NCBI RefSeq assembly: GCF_020085105.1
Contig: NC_058046.1
Coordinates: forward strand, 17,136,675-17,200,674
Source: Siniperca chuatsi
Taxonomy: Eukaryota; Chordata; Actinopteri; Centrarchiformes; Sinipercidae
Length of the DNA: 64,000 nucleotides
Reading direction: 5' to 3'
Shown here one piece after another: positions 1 to 12,030 of the stretch. The notes under the pieces are model-generated. The model worked only from the letters and a program-made list of their open reading frames with translations. It was not told where the DNA came from and did no database searches. Every line of letters starts with the position of its first letter. Position 1 is the first letter of the stretch. The position numbers and the translations under genes are program-made.

Positions 1-355
1 CACATTTGCCTCAGCTGTCACTCGAGATAATACAACGTGCCTGCTGCCCCCCTCTCTTCCACTGTGCATACTCCTTACATGGAAATGGACATCTGGTGGC
101 TGCCTGGGTTTTGTAGAAAGGTGATCACAGTCCTCATGTAAAGTTGTGACAGAGGTCTGACTAGCAGTTACTGTATCTACTACTTTGACAACACAGCACC
201 CAGCCTCTTTTTTTTTACCCGTTAATATCACAACAGTCATTTATGCCTTTTTGTGGTTTTGTTGCAGTAAAATGACAACTAACTTTTACAAACCAGTGAA
301 ATAGAGACAAAAAAATGTTCCTGCTTGTAATTTTTTATAATTATTTTATCTTTTA

Positions 356-597
356 GGCTTCTAGGAATTTTCTGGAAGTGTGCCAGAATAGGTAAGCCAA
401 CAATTGCCCCATTTTTTTATATTAAGTCATATATTTTCTAATAATATCAATGAAATGTTGCTAAACGATGTAGCCTGGAACTTTACATTATTTCTTTACT
501 GTAGGTGAGCGGAAGAGTCCCTGGGTGGCTTGCTGCTGTGTCATCATGGCTTTTAGTATACTGTTTCTACAGTAGCAGTCCAAAGAAAACCTCAAAT
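356..597 (+). CDS. Possible last two coding exons of a gene entering from the left
   Basis: A short exon-like segment begins after 'atcttttag' (about 356) and ends at 'AGAATAG|GTAAGCC' (about 391). A second follows a pyrimidine-rich acceptor 'ttactgtag' at 504. Joined in one frame they read LLGIFWKCARIGER then KSPWVACCCVIMAFSILFLQ, followed by TAG near 595. The end is strongly hydrophobic, so it would suit a C-terminal membrane segment of a small membrane protein. I do not recognise the family, and no further upstream exon could be fixed in the first 350 bases. The in-frame junction and good splice signals support it; the short length and lack of a family match weaken it. The alternative is chance splice signals in noncoding DNA. 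Confidence 0.3.
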
Positions 598-1840
598 GGA
601 AACATTGGTGAAATAAACAAACAACAAGGCATGGACAATACGATCCTAGAAGCACAACAGGACCTCCAGTGGTTGTCACTTAGATAATGTAAATACGTAG
701 ACCCGTCACTCACCGTAGCCACGGAGAGAGAAAGTGTGTCTGTTTAGGGGGAGGGGTGAGCTGATAGCCCCAGAGTTTGTCAAGATCCCTCCACAGACTT
801 CCAGGTCTGTCCATGTGTTTGCTTATGTGGAATGTTTACTCCAGATGTATGTGTGAGGGGGGCCAATGCTTTCTGTTAAATGCCATTTAGTTTAAAGCAA
901 AGAATTTGCATTCTGGCATCATTTGTGGGATCAGATGATAAAATTGTTTGTCCAAACATTTCACAAACATTTTCTTCCCTTTGACTTTGTCACAATCGAC
1001 TTGTATGACATTCTCCACAAAAAGGACCTTCATAAATGTTCATAACTGATGCGATTCACATGGAGGCTTATATTTGTAATCTGGGATATAACGAAGTGTG
1101 ACTTTGAATCATCTCGTCACCCTCTTTGTAACCTGTGCCTGTGTTTGTTGTATCTAGAAATGGTGATCATATTCCACAACACAGAAAACAAAATGACAAG
1201 TGTCTAATTGTCCTGCATATTTGCCTCCGAGAGCTACTGATGTTTTTAAAGCCAATCAGTTTGCAGCTATTTATTAAAGAACCTTTTTGGAAATCTGGTT
1301 TGAGAAGGCTGATTTGTCATTTAAACTCCATTTTGATTAGTGTTTGCTGTTGACACCTGTTTATGTCTGTTGTGATAATGCCACACTGTAGGATGAAGTG
1401 TCATCAATAATGACTTATGACTTATATATGTTGACAATAACTTGTAAACCTTTTTGTCAATCTTCTCTCTTTAAGGACTTGATTACACATACTGTGCATG
1501 TAAGACTGTCTAACTGCAGAGTTAGACAAAAAGTTTCTTGATTAGTTTTAGGTTAAGAGGAAACTAGGACCTTAGGTACTGCTGCATTAGGTCACATCTG
1601 AAGTGTAGTGCTCAGGAGTCTTCATGAAGTGAGATGGACAGTGAAGAGTTTGCGATAACCTCTCCTATAACCTTGCAGTCAACACTCATCTTCACAGGGT
1701 TTACTGCAAAGAGCTGTCAGCTGATTGTGCCACACAACATGACATCGCTAGATATCTGTCTCCAGATATGTAGTAGTGTAAGCTGCATTAGAATTGAAAG
1801 CAGGGTTTACTCATACCAAGAAAACCTTTAAAGTGATGCC

Positions 1841-2107
1841 TTGAAGGTGTGCCTTGAAGTACTGGACAAGATTCAGGGGACTGTGGAGGATATCCAGAAT
1901 GTTTTGGAAAAGTTACCACCATGTGTAATTGCCAATTTATATGACAAATCCTCTCAGTTTCATTTTTTAACTGGACAACCGTGGCAGCATAGAAGCAGAA
2001 TTACATTTAATGTGACATTATCCCAAATACTGCATGTAATAAGATTAAATTATATGATTCCTATGAAAGAGTTGCAACAAGTTTTAACTTCAGAACATAG
2101 TGTCTGA
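1841..2107 (+). other. Unrecognised 88-codon open frame
   Basis: The frame opens near 1830 and runs to TGA at 2107. It is leucine- and valine-rich, with an amphipathic look in its first third (EVLDKIQGTVEDIQNVLEKL) and no low-complexity sequence. I recognise no domain. A second open frame (1634-1831), in a different frame, lies directly upstream, so the pair could be a decayed coding remnant, an exon of an unknown gene or chance. There is no convincing acceptor or donor that would make it an internal exon, and no promoter evidence. Confidence 0.15.
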
Positions 2108-5100
2108 CTTAATTTATATTGTCAGCCACAAAATTTGACCAATTTCTTTATCCTATAAATCTTAAATAGTACAGTTGCATCATTGGTTTTAAAGAAAGGG
2201 CTAAATCAAAATCCCAGTGGGTAAAACAATCCCACAGAGGTTTTAAATAATGGAGGAGACTTGTTGACACACTCATCTTTGATACTCTGATCATTGATGA
2301 GTGTCCAGATCCCAACACCCCCCACACACAGTCCCTTGTTCGGGAATGTGCATCTACATATTGGTGTGCATCCGTTTTGACACTCGAGTGAAGCCTGCCG
2401 GTAAAGCCGTGGTTATCAGGCAGTGACGCAGATAAAGGAGACACGGAGGAGCAGGAGGCTCTCAGTCATCTGCTACTATCTTGGGAAGCAGAGATACTGG
2501 TGGGCTGGAGGGACATCTCTGGGTCAATGAACCAAGCTTATGTCTGGGCTGATGATGAAAGGAAAACGATATGGAAGACCTGAAGTCACTTACTCCAGCT
2601 GATGATAGCAGCTGTTATCATCAGTCCTATTTTGGTTATTCAAACAAAATTAACAAACAAATTAGAAGATTATTGAGTCAATCCTACAAAATAAGAAAGT
2701 AACCAGATGGTTGGAAACTGCACATTCCTGGGCCTGGTTTAAGGGCCATCTGGTGACAAAGTAAAAAAAAAAAAAAAAAAAAGTTTAACTTTTTGAATCA
2801 AAATAATTACTCTTAATCTCCCTTAAACTGTGGGCACAGTTGCAATGACAGAGAAGAATATCTAGCAGTGACTCAGTGATTGGATGCCTAAAACAACTGT
2901 TACTGTTGTTTTTAAAGTGACTTAATGCATGTCCTGGTTTCTGTGTTTGAGTTGGCTGATGAAAATTTGCCCAAGTGGATGCCAAATGGCTAAGGACATA
3001 GGAAAATAGACCTTTTTCTTTTCAGCGTGTCAGAATTCTGCTTTACATGTCATCTGTTGAGTGTCATTACCTTCAGCCTCAAAGTTTTTGTTTCTTTCTT
3101 AAAGTAAAACTGTATCTAACACTTGATGTTACTGTGGCATATAAATTACCTTCAAGTTTAAGGTGACCCAAATGATTAAACTACAATGCATTATTAAATT
3201 ATGTCAAGTGCTGGTTTCCCACACCTTTTGATATATTAATTTTAATTACCAAAATAAAGCTAGCCAGCCCCACAGGTTTTGAAATGGTGTTTTACGATGA
3301 AAACCAGGGCAAATTAATTCAAAGTGTGATGTTTACTGTAGATGTCAAATATGTCTTTGTTTAATTTGTGATTATTTCACACTCTACGATTAAAAAATAA
3401 CACTGTTGATATTTTATAGACTTGATATATTTACACTTAACTACTTTTATGCCAACATATAAGTAAATCAATATTCCACCCATCAGAATCAGCATACCCA
3501 GGAGTGTGAAGAAGGGTTTGAAACAGCATTTAGGGGGGAAAAAAGTACAGTTAACTGAATAAATAAATATGAAAACCCAAAATAATTCAAATTTTAGATA
3601 CTTTTTTTTGGTTTTTGTTCAAAGATTTCTGTGGTTAGGACTCCTGGCCACGGCCTTGTTATTTTTAATGCATATCCTATGCAAAATGTTTATCATCTTT
3701 CATAAATGAGGTCCAATTGACACTCACCACCAGCCTTTCTCTATGAACCCTCTTACCTTTTATTTCACAGGGAGCAGCCAAAGATGTGACAGCATAAGGT
3801 GGCATGAAATTTAGACATCTAATCCAAAACACCTCATTTAATACAGTGTGCTGTTTCATGCATCATTAATTTACATGAGTAATTATGGCAAATGTCAGCT
3901 GTGTCGTAAAGAGGTGCATATGATTGATGCAGATCATCAGGAGTCATGTTGACCTCACTGATTGGTACAATACTGAGTTCATTCAGTTTCATTTCTAGAT
4001 TTTTTATTTTTTCCTCCAGCGATGGTGGAAAATTATGCTCAGATGAGCGATAAGGACATTTACAAATGCTCCTGAATTGTTCACTGCATTTGCAGATTTA
4101 CCCTCAGCAGATAACTGGCAATTTGTTGTTCCTTGTGCAACTCTACATTGTAAGATATAAGAATATCTACAATAACTCATTTCCAAAGTATTTATGTCTT
4201 ATACATCATCATCTATAACGCTCCAGCAGAAGAGTAGCCTACCCAAAGCACATTACTGTAATTTCTTTGTGTCTTTCCTCCTTTGATCAGGCAGGAAAGT
4301 TTCTTGCAGTCGTTTTGAGGACTTCAAAGGTAATCAGGCTAATAAAGTCTCTGCCATGTCCTGCTGAGTAGATCATTAGTGTCTAAGCAGACCATGGCCC
4401 TTTAAATGATCAGTGGAGCCTGTTTGAATCACTACAGTGACTGCTGCAGTTGGAAGGAATGAAAGATAAATGCAGGGAAAGAAAACTGCAAAAGAGATGC
4501 CTGGATAGTGAGAATGTGAGATAGATAATGAGAGGGAGACAGAAAAAGAGGAGGGAAAAATACATGAATAGAGTTGATTAGTCCTTATTATACCACTGGT
4601 GTATCGCCATGATCAACCCCCCAATGACCCCATATTTTTCTCCTTGTTTATTTATTTATTTAAAAGCTTTTGGCTTCTTAGTTTACTGATACCTAGGAGG
4701 GCAAGTTCTCTCTTGTGGCTTCTTGCGGTTTCAGCCACAAACCCAAACTCCTCTTTAGACATAGAGGATTACAAAGGCCACAGTATGATAGATTAAAACT
4801 GCTTGACATCACATACATACTGTAAAGCCTTTCGTCTGTCCTCACTTCCTCATTAGGAACGTGCAACCTTTGTTTTCAGCCTTCAAGGGAACAAACAACA
4901 AGAATAATGTTGCCAGCTGAAAGACACCAATATCCTCCATGTAGGGCAAGTCTGGGTCAGCAAGCCTGGTGACAATGACTTTATAATAGACACTGGATAG
5001 TTTAAACATGCACATAGCACAGCTTACATAAACTCACCCTGAGACCCAGACCTTCTAGGTCACTAACTCCTTCCACATGTAATCTTTTACCAGAAATTTT

Positions 5101-8100
5101 ATAGTAATGAGAACATTTTCAACTTAGTCCTCTCAGACAGCTCCCTGTGGCCACAAAAACTGGGGCACTGCATGTCTCCTTTGAAGGTGGCATTCGCAGT
5201 TTGTTCAGAGGACATCTCACTCCACACTCTTTAGCCTGAGGCATGAGTTGTCTCTTTGTAACAAGGCAGTTCCACAAAGCTGGAAAGCCCAAGGTCTTTG
5301 CCAGTGGGGATTTGTAAGTGGTAGAAATAGAAAGTATGAAGAAATATGAAGTTACTGTGATATGAATTAATGATGGTGCTGAGGAAAAATTTTGACACTT
5401 TGAAATTTGACTTCATACTTAGACACAATGGGGGGTCAAAGTTTTATAGACCTGATATGACAAATTGTGTCCACATTTTTTGATGACAGTGGTCGGGCTG
5501 CAGTTATCAAGACAACGGAAGAGACATGCAGGTCAGTCACAAAATAGTAACTGACTTTTCATTTGTCAAACACAGGTGTAACTGATAACATCAGTTAATA
5601 ACAACTGCATTGCATTAAGGTGTGAAAGTGCAATAGCCCAGTTAGTGTGCATACTGGCTCATTTTCATGGCTTACTGGCACACCTGGAACAGAGCCATCA
5701 TGAATGTTTTTCCTGCTATGACAAGTCGGTCATTAAATAAGTACCTTTTAAATTTCCATTTATTTAATGTGTTAACAAAATAATTTGGTGTAAGAAGGCA
5801 GGTAAGAAACACACACCAGATGTAACAAATCCATTTGCATATTTGAGTCAAATGACATAATTTGACCTCCATTAAAATGCAGAAGTCACAATGTGTTTCT
5901 AGCATTCATCTTTTTACAGTCTCCAATACAAACATGAAGAATTAATAAACTCATATAGTTGCAGCTTTCAAATTCTCTAGGGAAAAACCCAGATGACAGG
6001 AAAAGCTGATTTAGCCTCAGGTGTTCTGACGTCTTCTGGTTATCAGATGTTATCAGTGATGGGTTAAGTAGCCACTCAATGTCATTGAGTGCCACACTGG
6101 GTTTGTACAGGTTCTGTACTTGTCTGTGAACACCGTCACAGTTTCCTGTTAACTGTTAAACACACCTACATTTGGCAAGTAAATCCATGTGAAAGTGTGG
6201 CAATCTTGTGTGTGTCAATTTTGCAATGAAGGAGAATTCTAAACCACAAAACCAGTTTTGACCTCTGTGTAAGTCCTAGTCTTCACAAATATGCAAATTA
6301 GGACAAACGTACATTTGAGTGAAAGTGCCCTTACCCAAAGTTATGACTCCACTTTATGAACGTACACAGAAGGAAAAAAGGAGAGAGCTCTGAAGATAAA
6401 GAACAAAAATAACTTAAATTCTTGAGATTAGTCTATGTCTGAGCTGTCACACAAACACAGACACACACCGTCGGTGGATATGTTGCTACAGCTAACGTCT
6501 GTATGGTTGTTTCTGGAAAACAAAACAGACGGTGTGTTTGTGGTTAATAAACACAGACTGCAAAAACACTCCAGCTGTAAGATTTGTGTGAATAAATGAA
6601 GGTAAAAATTCCTTTGCTTTTAATCTGAGCACTCCTTAATATGACTACGAGCCTCATACATTTGGGGCCTCGTAGGAGTCCTTTGTGACAGGATTATTTT
6701 GTGTATCATTCACCAAACTATTCTAAACTGCATTAGCGTTTAAAGATTCTACAATTCAGCATCCATGTGTGAGTCTGTAGTGGGAAGTGTCTCTGAGTCT
6801 TAAGTTCCTCTATCACTTCCAGGAAGACGAAGGACTGTTTCCACTTCAGACACACAGACAGCCACCCGAGCCCAGCAGGCAGGTTTCCAGACATGAGCTG
6901 GGACGTGCACTCCTCTACTTCATCTCTCAGAGCTGCCATAGTAACCGTGCAGTTGATGGAACAACACACATACTGTAACAGCTTGCACTTGTACAGCTGA
7001 GTGAAGCCTGCTGATGCTGAAGAGTAATATCAGACTTCGATAGTGAGCATGTTGGGATCCTGTTGCTAAACTGGAGCTCACTTACGCAATTCACAGACAC
7101 GTACACATATACAGGTATGTGGTCAGCACAAACATCCAGACTCCCATTTGCACACCCACACGCATGATCAAATACGACAACACAGTTTTTTTGTGAATGA
7201 CACTTCATGGCCCCTCTCTCTCCAGCCAAGAGTTTCTCTTCCAGACTGCTTCATCAAGCCTTCAGTCCAGGCTTCACCTCAAGGAAACCAACAATACTCA
7301 TTTTTCCAAAGCACAAATGGACACATATTGTCCATTAAACAATAGTGAAAAAGATGCATATTGTAGGCACTGAAACTGAGGTTTATTGTACAACAGCAGG
7401 TTACACATGCATTTGAATTGTGCCTGAATCCACCTGATTGATCATGCAGAACCTTTTTTGTAGGATGAAATCATATAAGCTCTGTCAGATATGAATAGAG
7501 AGTGGTCTGGTTTGAAAAGAAAAGTCTCTTTCAGAAGATGTGAGTCTGCCAAACATTAGATGGCCAAGCACCAACGGAGTCTTAAACACCCCATCGCAGG
7601 CTTTCTCCCCCATTTCTGCAAGAGACATTTATGGTAGTCAATACATCTGATCTGTTGTTGTTTTTCCTTTATAGCATTTTGCCTCTATTTGATAGTTGGC
7701 AAGATGTCATGTCACAGTCCTGGGTCACAGTCATGTGACTGTATCCTCTGTTAATCACTGTTAAATTGCAAAACATTTTCAGTCGACAGGCTGTGTACAA
7801 TTGAGTGGCAATCTAGGCCTGAGTCAAGTGGAAATAGATTAATTAGTTTAATAATCATTTAAGACACTTAATAAATCCTGGCCCATGCCCTACAGAAATC
7901 CTCTAACCATCACTAATGGGATTCTCACAGTCAGTAAGTTTTGGAGATTAGAGTTCACAGTGCAATGTGGAAGACAGTTCAATATCATATGTACAGTACA
8001 ATTAGCTTTACTTGTCACACAAGAAGACTCTCTGTAAACATCTTTGATTTATCATGATTCTCCCACATAACCATAACTCTATTTGTCTACGATCCTCCCT

Positions 8101-11100
8101 GCAGGGACACATCTCTCTCAGTCTTCTAGTGCTCTAACTTTAAATGACTTGTGATGTTTCATCTGTTTTACTGGTCTCCATAAAAGCAGAGGCAGTACAA
8201 TATTATAGTTGGTGTTGGACTGTTGTCCTAATGTTGGAGTAATGCACAGCGTACCCACAGTGGTAGACATCACCAGATGCGTCCTGGCACAATAACACAT
8301 ATGACAGCAGTGCTACCCACAGAGCTGTGGCGAGGCACATCTGGCCAATGTAAGCATGCCAACTAGCTTGAAATCATTAGTTTGAAAATTCTGTCAGATG
8401 CCCATCTTAGAGTCACACTCATGGGTGTAACCTCAAATGGAGAAATAATATCATAAAAAATCAGTTATATCAGAGACTGCACACAATGCAGCGGGTCTGC
8501 AGGAATTTAGAGTATAAACGTCTTCATAAGACAGATGAAAACTTAAACACAAAAGAAATGTTTCTAATTAGTCTACAAGTGTATCGTTTGTTTTTATTCA
8601 TTGGCCCGCCACATTAGTTGAATTTACAGTAAATTATGGAAACAGCAGTGATGCAACAAAACAGTGACATTGCACATGGCCACAAAAAGACCATTTTCAC
8701 ACTCCGCTTACCACAGGATTTGGTGCTTTGCAATGAAAATAACACTCCTCTCTGTTGAGTAATAGTCCTGTGTAGCTGAGGCTGATTGTTTTCTGTAGAA
8801 GAACTGTGAAAAAGGTTTGAATAACATGCAGTGGGTGGTACTCGTCATACTCGATCATTTATTTACTGTATACCAAGGTTAGTGCAATCAGCATGTTCAT
8901 ATATGAGCCAATGAGTCCAACTCTTCCACTTACTTTAGGGCTGAACTAACATCGGAATGCCTTCTTGATAAGTGCAGCCTGAATGTGTCGGTTGCACTGG
9001 TACTACTGATGAAAGATCAGCGATGGAAATACAATATGGAATGTGAAAAAGATCCTGAGTATAGTTCCTGGGAGTTATTGGTTGAAAAGGGCCAATATGA
9101 GTCTCCTGCAAACACTGAAGGACTTGAGCCTCCTCAACAAATAAAGCCTTCCTATACAGGGCTTCTATGATATCACTTATGTCTAGGTAGTTGTTCAAAT
9201 ATAAGTCTGAGTTTTGTCACCAATGATAACTTGAGTCATAAGAGTACTTCTGCGAATTTTAACGTGGGGGGGTTGTCATATCTGGAAATGTGGGGTGGTG
9301 CAGACAATGAGTCGACTCATTGATTCACCACCTGAGAGTCACTGGATGGCGCTGGAAGGAGATGAAAATCACAAGACTTCAACATTATGTTTCTCTGCTC
9401 AACTTAACATGTTTCTTGAATTAGTGAAATGAAAAAAGAGCTCCAGGTTTGAGTAATTAAAGTATTGGGCAGAAACTGTGGAAGTGTTGTGGCTTGAATG
9501 CAGAGAGCACAGATTTGCTGTAACATATTGGCTGTGATTTTTATACATCCAGAAAAGAAAGGCAGTGTGCCACTTGGAAACTATACTCCATCTCTGGCTT
9601 ATACTGTTTTTCTTTCTTCATATTTTTGTTGCTCTCAGTGTCTGAGGACTAAAGTCACTTACTCTTAACTATTATTGTTCCAACAATTTAAAAAAAAGGA
9701 GAACTTTGATCCAACAATAAAAAACTAAATATCTGTGCACTATGATTCTTCAATGACGACAGTGCCATTAAGTCATACTAATGTAACTACTTGTTATAGT
9801 GAAATAGGTTAAAAGCCAATTAAATAGCTATACACCAGTATCTTAAGTCTATGCCCTGTAAGGAGGATGATAAGAAAGACACAAATTCTGCTTCGTGAAA
9901 ATAGATTCATTATAATCTATAATCTATTATTCATAAATAAATTCATTCCAAAATAAATTAAACAAAATACACCTTTCACACATTTCAATTAGATTGGCTA
10001 AATGGAAAAATATAGACCCTTTAAAAGAAAACCAACCAAAAAAAAAATTCACTCACCAGAGAATAATCATCAAAACACATCAAATTCTGGTCCTCCATAA
10101 CCTTCTTGTGAACCACTAAATACCGAAACACAGTACCTCTGTCCTGAATAACTTTAATATCTTTCATTATTTTAAGTAGTAACAACTTTTTCTTCTCACT
10201 GTAGCTATCTTGCATAATGTTACCAGATTCTGCTAGTTTTTCTGTGTTTGTTTTTTGGTCTCCCCATTTTTCTCCTTTGACCGCAGCTGAATATGGACCC
10301 TTTCACTCACAGTGCGACTGCACAACATTATTTAGTTCTTCTCATTCCTAATCAGAACATTACAATACTGTATAGCCTATTTGATGAGTGGACCCTCAAT
10401 ACTAAGGCTCTAATCCATGCACCCAAAGGGGTTTCCAAATATCACTCACACTCTGACAACATCATTTCCTCAAACTGTTTATCTATGCAGAACAAATTAT
10501 CTACAAAATGATTCTTGTCCACATGATCTTTCAACATGTGCCTGTGAGGTCACACAAGCAAGACAATGAGTTGTCAGCCAAAACGTAAACTGTATTTGAT
10601 TTTTATTTATTTATTTTCTTAACGTAATTGTCCAAACTAACTCAGTGACTGTACAGCTTAAGCAAAGATCAAATCAATCACAGATACGGCGGTCAGACAT
10701 GAACGTGGCAAGTAGGGGTGCTGAGGGGGCTGCAGCACTATCAGGCGTAATAAAAACCATCAGTTAAACTTGTAATGACTTTCTCCTTTTTTACAGGGAT
10801 TTATATGCATATATATATATATATGTCATTAAATAGTCTGAGTTTCCCTCAGGACCACCAACTCTGACTGACTTCCAGCATCCCTGGGGTCATGGCAGTC
10901 ATTGTTAAGTATCTGCCTTGAGCTGAAGCCCAATGTGTTAATAAACGCCACCACATCCTCTGTTTCAGTTGTGAATGCTGGAACATGTTCATACTGAGGG
11001 AGATGGAAAAGAAATGGAGCAGTGATGTGCAGCTGCTTGGAGAAATAGTGGTTCACAAAAAGAATAATGGGGTGCCCTATTCATACACATCTTTAGAGGC

Positions 11101-11255
11101 AGTAAATGTGACAGTAAGTGTTAAAACAATAAAATATTTTTAGGCATAAGTATATGAGGCAATATTAAACTATGATTATTGAAGCCTATCAGGTTCACAA
11201 AAACACATTTGCACAGTATTCCTCTGGGAACTGATGCTTTCACTTTCACTTAAAA
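2108..11255. other. No gene recognised
   Basis: AT-rich noncoding sequence. It contains a poly(A) run at about 2763-2782, a poly(T) run near 3602 and a short (AT)n tract at 10806-10824. The open frames here are short, lack splice context and match no family I know. Nothing else could be supported. Confidence 0.5.
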
Positions 11256-11261
11256 GAGCAG

Positions 11262-12030
11262 TAGTAGAAGACATACTCTGATCCTTTACTTAAGTACCAA
11301 TACAACAGTGTAAAAATACATTACAAGTAAAGTGCTGCATTCATAATGCATTCAAAAACCTACTTAAGTATAAACACAGAAGTATTATCAGCAAAATGTA
11401 CTTAGAGCATCAAAAGTAAAAGTACTGGTTGTGCAGTAAAATGTATCCTGTGACTGATATATTATCATGTGTATATATACATTAAATGTTAATTCTGATG
11501 CATCAATATGTAAGCAGCATTTTACTGTTGTAGTGGGTCAAGGTGGCGCTAGTTTTAACCATTTTAGATACAGTCAGGTAGTTTAGTCCAGTGGTTCCCA
11601 ATTTGGCCTTTGATGATTAATGAGATAGGAAAGAAGAAAAAACAAAGCTCTGATACACAATTCTGTTCTTTAATCTTTGGGGTTTTTTGTGAAATATTGG
11701 CTAATTTTACCTCTTTGGTCTTTTTGGTCATTTAAATGAAGCAACATGAGAAATGTAAAGGGGAAATATCTAGTTTCCTTAGGGGAATGCTAAAAACTTA
11801 TCTGAAACGTGACAGGGGGCCAAATAGATGCTGTTTTTGTAAGAGGCCGCAGGCCAAAAAGGTTGGGAGCTACTGGTTTAATATTTAACATTGTGTTGAA
11901 TATAAGTGTATGTTTTGTATGTCAAATTTGAATCTAAAAAGTAACCAGAACTACACAGATAAATGTAGTGGAGTAAAAAGTACAAATTTTGCCTCTGAAA
12001 TGTAGCAGAGTGGAAGAGGTATGAATAAGT
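11262..12030 (-). mobile_element. Composite hAT-like nonautonomous element, degraded, carrying a nested MITE
   Basis: Read on the minus strand, this stretch matches the element at 62558-63400: an 'agtggagtaaaaagtac' block near 11967, then the nested MITE, then 'ctacctgactg', 'cagtaaaatgctgc' and 'actttacttgtaatg' blocks. The outer termini are eroded. The nested part is at 11589-11875, with ends CAGTGGTTCCCAA and its imperfect inverse (GGTTGGGAGCTACTG). The 8-bp flanks of the insert (gtttagtc / gtttaata) resemble a decayed hAT-type target duplication. No coding sequence is present, so it must have been mobilised in trans. Confidence 0.75.
11589..11875 (-). mobile_element. Nested CAGTGG-ended MITE (287 bp)
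   Basis: Imperfect terminal inverted repeats begin CAGTGGTTCCCAA at the left and end in GGTTGGGAGCTACTG at the right. It sits inside the composite element at 11262-12030. The bases on either side (ATTAAAC on one side, GACTAAAC on the other, read on the minus strand) are the same as those flanking the homologous insert at 62811-63152. Confidence 0.75.
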
